A stretch of 9,754 nt of DNA, taken from positions 1 through 9,754 of the forward strand of contig JAUVKN010000146.1 in the NCBI GenBank assembly GCA_030596245.1, written 5' to 3'. This document shows, in pieces, positions 5,911-9,754 of this stretch. The notes beneath the pieces are model-generated. The model did not search any database. It was given only the letters and a program-made list of their open reading frames with translations, and was not told the origin of the DNA. This DNA is from Bacteroidia bacterium. Lineage in GTDB: Bacteria; Bacteroidota; Bacteroidia; Bacteroidales; GCA-2748055. Within the stretch, counting starts at the first letter, position 1. Each line of letters begins with the position of its first letter. Made by a program: the position numbers and the translations under genes.

Positions 5911-6054
5911 ATCGATCCTCAATGGATTAAAAAAAAATCCATCAAGGATTGACAAAAAATCGAACCGTAAAGGTTTGACCAAAAATCGATCTTCAATGGA
6001 TTAAAAAAAATAATCCATCAAGGATTGATCAAAAATCGAACCGTAAAGGTTTCA
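5911..6054 (+). repeat. Tandem two-hairpin repeat (two copies, 74-bp period) in the rng leader
   Basis: Copy A is 5911-5984 and copy B begins at 5985. Each copy holds a large hairpin and a small one. Large: 5912-5952 and 5986-6028, with outer stem TCGATCCT/AGGATTGA (TCGATCTT in B), a 2x2 internal loop, inner stem ATGGATT/AATCCAT, and a loop of seven A. Small: TCGAACC-GTAAA-GGTTTGA at 5960-5978 and its copy at 6036-6054, which has one mismatch near the base. The four hairpins are joined by linkers of exactly 7 nt (5953-5959, 5979-5985, 6029-6035), each A-rich. Differences between copies keep the pairing: C-G becomes U-G in the outer stem, and two added bases lengthen the inner stem while the loop stays A7. 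It ends 26 nt before the rng start, so it is probably a structured 5' leader. The function is unknown. Confidence 0.85.
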
Positions 6055-6080
6055 GCTTAATCTTCGTAAATGCGGATATA

Positions 6081-7640
6081 GTGAGCAGTGAACTGGTAAT
6101 CAATTCCACCAATGAAAAGGTTTCGATTGCACTACTTGAAGATGGTAAGCTTGTTGAATTAAATCAATCATCACTTAAGCAGCAGTTTTCGGTAGGAGAC
6201 ATCTACCTGGCAAGGGTCAAAAAGATCATGCCAGGGTTGAATGCTGCGTTCATTGATGTGGGTTATGAGAAGGATGCATTCCTTCACTACCTTGACCTGG
6301 GACCACAGTTCAGTTCGCTGAACAAGTACCTTGGACAGGTTATTTCAAAGAAGGGCAGGCCCATTCCTATCAGTAAATTCAAGCGTCAATCCGACATCAA
6401 TAAGCACGGAAAGATCAATGAGGTGCTCAAGCAAGGGCAGTATATCCTTGTGCAAATTGCCAAGGAACCCATCTCCACAAAGGGTCCCAGACTGAGTTCC
6501 GAGATCTCTATTCCGGGAAGGAACATCGTACTAATCCCCTTTGCTGACAAGATATCTGTCTCTTCAAAAATCTCTTCTCAGGAGGAGAAAGAGCGTCTGA
6601 AGAGCTTGCTTCAGGCCATCAGGCCCCAAAATTTCGGAATCATTGTTCGTACAGTGGCCGAAGGAAAAAAGGTGGCTGAACTGGATACCGAATTGCGTAC
6701 ACTGGTGAAGAAGTGGGAGAAGGCATTCGAATATTTGACCATTAAGAATCTGCCCAAGATGGTCATCAGCGAACTGAGCCGGGAATCGGCTGTGGTACGG
6801 GATCACCTGAATGGAAATTTCGACGGCATCCACATCAGTGATGAAGCGGTATACAGCGAGATCAAAGATTATATCAGGGAGGTGGCCCCTGAAAAGGAGA
6901 AGATCGTTAAATTCTATTCGGGGAAAGAATCTATTTTTGACAAGTTGGGCATTGTGAAGCAGATCAAGGCTTCCTTTGGCAAGACCGTCTCTTTTAAGCA
7001 GGGTGCTTACCTGATCATTGAGCACACCGAGGCGTTGCACGTAATCGATGTGAACAGCGGAAACCGTTCCAGATCAGGCAACGACCAGGAAACCAACGCT
7101 CTGGAGGTGAACCTGTCCGCAGCGGATGAGGTAGCCAGGCAGCTTCGACTGCGTGATATGGGCGGTATCATCGTGGTGGACTTCATCGATATGCACAGGC
7201 ATGAGCACAGGCAGCAGTTGTTCGATCGGATGAAGGAGGCCATGTCGGTGGACAAGACCAAGCACAATATATTGCCTTTGAGCAAATTCGGACTGATGCA
7301 GATCACCCGTCAGCGCGTGCGCCCCGAAATGCATATCGATACCGAAGAGAATTGTCCCACCTGCGCCGGTAGTGGAAAGGTACAACCCCCCATCCTCTTC
7401 CCGGAAATGGTCAAGCATGAACTGTCGGTCCTGATCGAAGAGCACAAGCTTTCAAAGGTCCGGTTAAACCTGCACCCCTTTATTGCCACTTACCTGAAAA
7501 GAGGATTCAATTCTGAAGAGAAGAAGTGGAGAAAGGAACTGGGATGCAAGGTGAAGATCCAGCCGGTCGAATCACTCCATTTCATGGAATACCGGGTCTA
7601 CAATGAAGATGGAGAAGAGCTTAAGCGGAAGCGTCGCTAA
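6081..7640 (+). CDS. rng: Ribonuclease E/G family endoribonuclease
   Basis: A 519-residue single-strand-specific endoribonuclease, predicted to act in rRNA maturation and mRNA turnover. An S1-type RNA-binding domain (about 37-130) has YLARVKKIMPGLNAAFIDVG and KDAFLHYLDLG, with an insertion at about 85-118. The catalytic core carries the metal-binding aspartates D323 (HVIDVNSGN) and D367 (IIVVDFIDM). The zinc-link CPTC is at 425-428. It lacks the long C-terminal scaffold of enterobacterial RNase E and so is of RNase G size. The start is GTG at 6081: the frame is open upstream to 5979 but contains no ATG, GTG or TTG there. An ATG at 6070 is out of frame and stops at once. The gene is preceded by an unusual hairpin array and has no recognisable TAnnTTTG promoter nearby. 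Confidence 0.95.
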   Translation: MSSELVINSTNEKVSIALLEDGKLVELNQSSLKQQFSVGDIYLARVKKIMPGLNAAFIDVGYEKDAFLHYLDLGPQFSSLNKYLGQVISKKGRPIPISKFKRQSDINKHGKINEVLKQGQYILVQIAKEPISTKGPRLSSEISIPGRNIVLIPFADKISVSSKISSQEEKERLKSLLQAIRPQNFGIIVRTVAEGKKVAELDTELRTLVKKWEKAFEYLTIKNLPKMVISELSRESAVVRDHLNGNFDGIHISDEAVYSEIKDYIREVAPEKEKIVKFYSGKESIFDKLGIVKQIKASFGKTVSFKQGAYLIIEHTEALHVIDVNSGNRSRSGNDQETNALEVNLSAADEVARQLRLRDMGGIIVVDFIDMHRHEHRQQLFDRMKEAMSVDKTKHNILPLSKFGLMQITRQRVRPEMHIDTEENCPTCAGSGKVQPPILFPEMVKHELSVLIEEHKLSKVRLNLHPFIATYLKRGFNSEEKKWRKELGCKVKIQPVESLHFMEYRVYNEDGEELKRKRR

Positions 7641-7744
7641 CAAACTTATCGGTGGATTCCCTCCATACAGTTGTAATTTTTCATGAAACTTTCCGACCAA
7701 ACTATTGTTAAGCAGTACAGAAACCCAATAAATCATATTTCTAC
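7641..7744. other. Intergenic gap rng-dsbD
   Basis: 104 nt between the rng stop and the dsbD ATG. I see no convincing hairpin with a T-run and no TAnnTTTG box at proper spacing, and no purine-rich site directly before the ATG. dsbD may therefore be read through from rng or have a promoter I cannot recognise. Confidence 0.4.
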
Positions 7745-9754
7745 ATGAAGCGATCCTTTTCAATACTTGGTCTGGCTCTCTGGATGGTTGTCAACGGAAA
7801 TGCTCAGATAGCTGATCCAGTGAAGTGGACCTTCTCTCATGAAACAACGGGGGAAATGGAAGTAGAACTGATCTTCAAGGCCACCATTGACCGGCCCTGG
7901 CACCTCTATTCCGCACACCTTCCCGAAGGAGGTCCCATTGCCACCAAACCCTGGTTCAACGAATCGGACGCCTATACCCTGGTGGACGGGATTGTAGAAG
8001 TGACGAAAGCCAAAAAGAAATTCGACGAAGGATTCAAGATGGAGGTTGGCACCATCTCGGGCAGGGCCGAATTGAGACAAAAGGTGAAGTTGACCGGTCC
8101 CGGTACCCACACCATCACCGGCGAGATCGAATTTCAGGTATGCGACGATGTGACCTGTCTGCCCCCAAAATATGAAGAATTCTTATTTACCATTGCCGTA
8201 GGTGACAGTGATGCATCAGCCGCCACGGATCAGCCAGGAACAGAAACAGAGGCATCCGATATGGGAGCTGCAAATGAGAAAGAAGCTGCGCCCGCCCTGT
8301 CCGGACTTTTCGACACGGCTAACTCAGGAGATGAAGCTTCAGACGCCGTTTCAGACGCCGCTTCAGGCGCTGCTTCAGAGGGAACAATCTCCGGTACAAA
8401 CGCGGATGGTGGATCCGATGTCAGCGTGGCCGGTGTACCTGCCATGGAGGATGAGAGGTCGCTGTGGGGATTTTTCTGGTTGGCATTCGGACTGGGATTG
8501 CTGGCTCTGCTTACCCCCTGTGTCTTCCCCATGATCCCCATGACTGTCAGTTTCTTTATGCAGGGAAGCGACAAAAAGGCCAAAGGATTTCTCAGGGGAC
8601 TTGTCTTCGGGCTCTCCATTGTGGCTATCTATACTTCACTGGGAGTGATCGTGAGTATCTCCAATGTGGGTCCCAATGCAGCCAATGCACTCAGTACCCA
8701 CTGGATCCCCAACCTTATTTTCTTTGCCCTGTTTGTGATCTTTGCCTTCTCCTTTTTTGGGATGTTTGAGCTGGTACTTCCTACCAGCTGGGTGAACAAA
8801 GCAGACAGCAGGGTCGACAAGGGCGGTTTTGGAGGCGCTTTCTTCATGGCCCTCACCACCGTGCTGGTCTCTTTCTCCTGCACCGGTCCAATTGTGGGTG
8901 CACTGCTTGTGGAGGCTGCCGGCGGACTGGCACTGAAGCCCATCCTGGGGATGTTCGGATTTGCCCTGGCTTTTGCCATTCCATTTACCCTGTTTGCCAT
9001 CTTCCCCTCCTGGTTGAAGGGAATGCCAAAATCGGGTGGCTGGCTCAATGCAGTGAAGGTGGTGTTAGGATTCGTTGTACTTGCGTTCAGCATGAAATTC
9101 CTGTTGGCGCTGGATCCATCCAACCAAATACTGACCCGGGAGCTCTACCTGGCGGTGTGGATCGTCCTATTCTCTATGCTGGGGATGTACTTTCTGGGCA
9201 AGATCAAATTTGCACATGACAGCGATTTGCCCCATGTTTCGGTACCCAGACTTTTGTTGAGCATTGCATCCTTCACCTTTGTGGTTTACCTCTTCATGGG
9301 TCTGTTTGGATACGAGTTGAAAACCATTGCCCCATTGCTGCCTCCCAAGTCCCCCAACGGACTGGATCTGACACAGAGAGCAGTATTTACAGGAGCGCCT
9401 TCAACCACAACACCAGACCAGGAGGGATGCACTCCTGTCAAGTATGCAGAGAAGTTCCACATGCCCTTCGGGCTGAAAGGATTCTATGACCTGGAAGAGG
9501 GACTCGCCTGCGCTGAAGCTTCCGGCAAACCGGTACTGATCGATTTCAAGGGTCACTTTTGCAGCAACTGCAAGAAGATGGAAGCAGCAGTATGGTCAGA
9601 TCCCGACGTCCTGAACATGCTCCGGAACGATTTCGTGATCGTGGCACTCTATACCGACGACCGCACCAAACTGCCCGAGTCGGAGTGGTACACTTCAGAT
9701 ATTGACGGGAAAGTGAAAAAGAGCATTGGTCAGCAAAACATCGACTTCGAGATC
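7745..9754 (+). CDS. dsbD: Thiol:disulfide interchange protein DsbD, partial (3' end off window)
   Basis: 670 residues are visible without a stop before the right edge. DsbD carries electrons from cytoplasmic thioredoxin across the inner membrane to periplasmic thiol proteins. The order seen is: signal peptide 1-21 (ending NGNAQ); alpha domain to about 150 with its cysteine pair C133 and C138 (CDDVTC; one residue closer than the E. coli pair); a low-complexity Ala/Ser/Asp/Glu/Gly linker at about 158-238; the multi-span membrane domain from about 241 to 525, with redox cysteines C259 in LTPCVFPMIP and C379 in SFSCTGPIVG; then the thioredoxin-like gamma domain with DFKGHFCSNCKK, whose CxxC is C606 and C609. 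All three cysteine pairs needed for the relay are present. The end of the gamma domain is missing. The ATG fits because it opens directly into a signal peptide. Confidence 0.95.
   Translation, partial: MKRSFSILGLALWMVVNGNAQIADPVKWTFSHETTGEMEVELIFKATIDRPWHLYSAHLPEGGPIATKPWFNESDAYTLVDGIVEVTKAKKKFDEGFKMEVGTISGRAELRQKVKLTGPGTHTITGEIEFQVCDDVTCLPPKYEEFLFTIAVGDSDASAATDQPGTETEASDMGAANEKEAAPALSGLFDTANSGDEASDAVSDAASGAASEGTISGTNADGGSDVSVAGVPAMEDERSLWGFFWLAFGLGLLALLTPCVFPMIPMTVSFFMQGSDKKAKGFLRGLVFGLSIVAIYTSLGVIVSISNVGPNAANALSTHWIPNLIFFALFVIFAFSFFGMFELVLPTSWVNKADSRVDKGGFGGAFFMALTTVLVSFSCTGPIVGALLVEAAGGLALKPILGMFGFALAFAIPFTLFAIFPSWLKGMPKSGGWLNAVKVVLGFVVLAFSMKFLLALDPSNQILTRELYLAVWIVLFSMLGMYFLGKIKFAHDSDLPHVSVPRLLLSIASFTFVVYLFMGLFGYELKTIAPLLPPKSPNGLDLTQRAVFTGAPSTTTPDQEGCTPVKYAEKFHMPFGLKGFYDLEEGLACAEASGKPVLIDFKGHFCSNCKKMEAAVWSDPDVLNMLRNDFVIVALYTDDRTKLPESEWYTSDIDGKVKKSIGQQNIDFEI
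8336..8383. repeat. 12-bp in-frame tandem repeat in the DsbD linker
   Basis: Four 12-bp units (8336-8347, 8348-8359, 8360-8371, 8372-8383) share the pattern GCTTCAGACGCC. They encode a run of the type ASDA-VSDA-ASGA-ASEG in the flexible linker between the alpha domain and the membrane domain. The unit is a multiple of three and keeps frame. Confidence 0.8.

Noticed and set aside
5949..5954. TTGACA resembling an E. coli -35 box in the rng leader.
   Set aside because: There is no -10 at proper spacing, Bacteroidota promoters use a different consensus, and the bases belong to a repeated hairpin stem.
5911..6054. The tandem leader repeats as a CRISPR array, insertion-sequence remnant or attachment site.
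   Set aside because: There are only two diverged units with no spacers, no transposase or integrase sequence, and no flanking target duplications. Pairing-conserving differences point to RNA structure instead.
6564..7445. Minus-strand open frames of 158, 99 and 123 codons inside rng.
   Set aside because: They are antisense to conserved RNase E/G catalytic sequence, with no motifs and no spacing that suggests genes.
8230..9123. Minus-strand open frames of 129 and 164 codons opposite dsbD.
   Set aside because: They overlap the DsbD linker and membrane domain, whose cysteine motifs and helices are clear; the antisense products are low-complexity shadows.

Overview
The window is a stretch of chromosome from a member of the Bacteroidota, most likely Bacteroidales. 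The evidence is the pairing of the gliding-family genes gldD and gldE, a bacterial geranylgeranylglyceryl-phosphate-synthase-type enzyme, an HU gene followed by a tiny arginine/lysine-rich protein gene, a Bacteroidota-type RNase E/G and DsbD, and promoter candidates of the TAnnTTTG type. No tRNA, rRNA, CRISPR array, insertion sequence or phage gene is visible. Most of the content is conserved housekeeping.

Left part (1-5234), minus strand: one tightly packed run read right to left, mutY - ssb - gldE - gldD - Sfp-type phosphopantetheinyl transferase - GGGP synthase (cut by the left edge). Gaps are 33, 27, 32 and 52 nt, and the last two genes share an ATGA overlap, so it looks like one operon. 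It mixes DNA repair and replication (MutY, SSB), envelope functions (GldE, GldD) and activation or lipid chemistry (PPTase, GGGPS).

Centre (5235-5389): a 155-nt AT-rich divergent control region. Two TAnnTTTG promoter candidates on opposite strands overlap, one for the mutY operon and one for HU. On the plus strand follow HU, a 30-residue basic protein resembling the AURKAIP1/COX24 (bS22-like) family, and an intrinsic terminator. The 5780-6080 gap also carries a series of hairpins: a GC-rich one, then two tandem copies (period 74 bp) of a two-hairpin unit. The last four hairpins are joined by linkers of exactly 7 nt, A-rich. This array is the leader of the next gene, an RNase E/G family ribonuclease.

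Right part (6081-9754), plus strand: rng is followed 104 nt later by dsbD, a thiol:disulfide reductant transporter with signal peptide, alpha, membrane and thioredoxin-like domains, cut by the right edge.

The signals that gene annotation does not explain are (1) the structured tandem leader of rng, (2) a nine-unit 24-bp in-frame minisatellite inside the MutT-like domain of MutY, and (3) a broader tendency in this locus to in-frame tandem repeats in protein linkers (SSB 18-bp and 30-bp, DsbD 12-bp). I see no clear new multi-gene system. The rng leader and the mutY array are the best candidates for undescribed biology.
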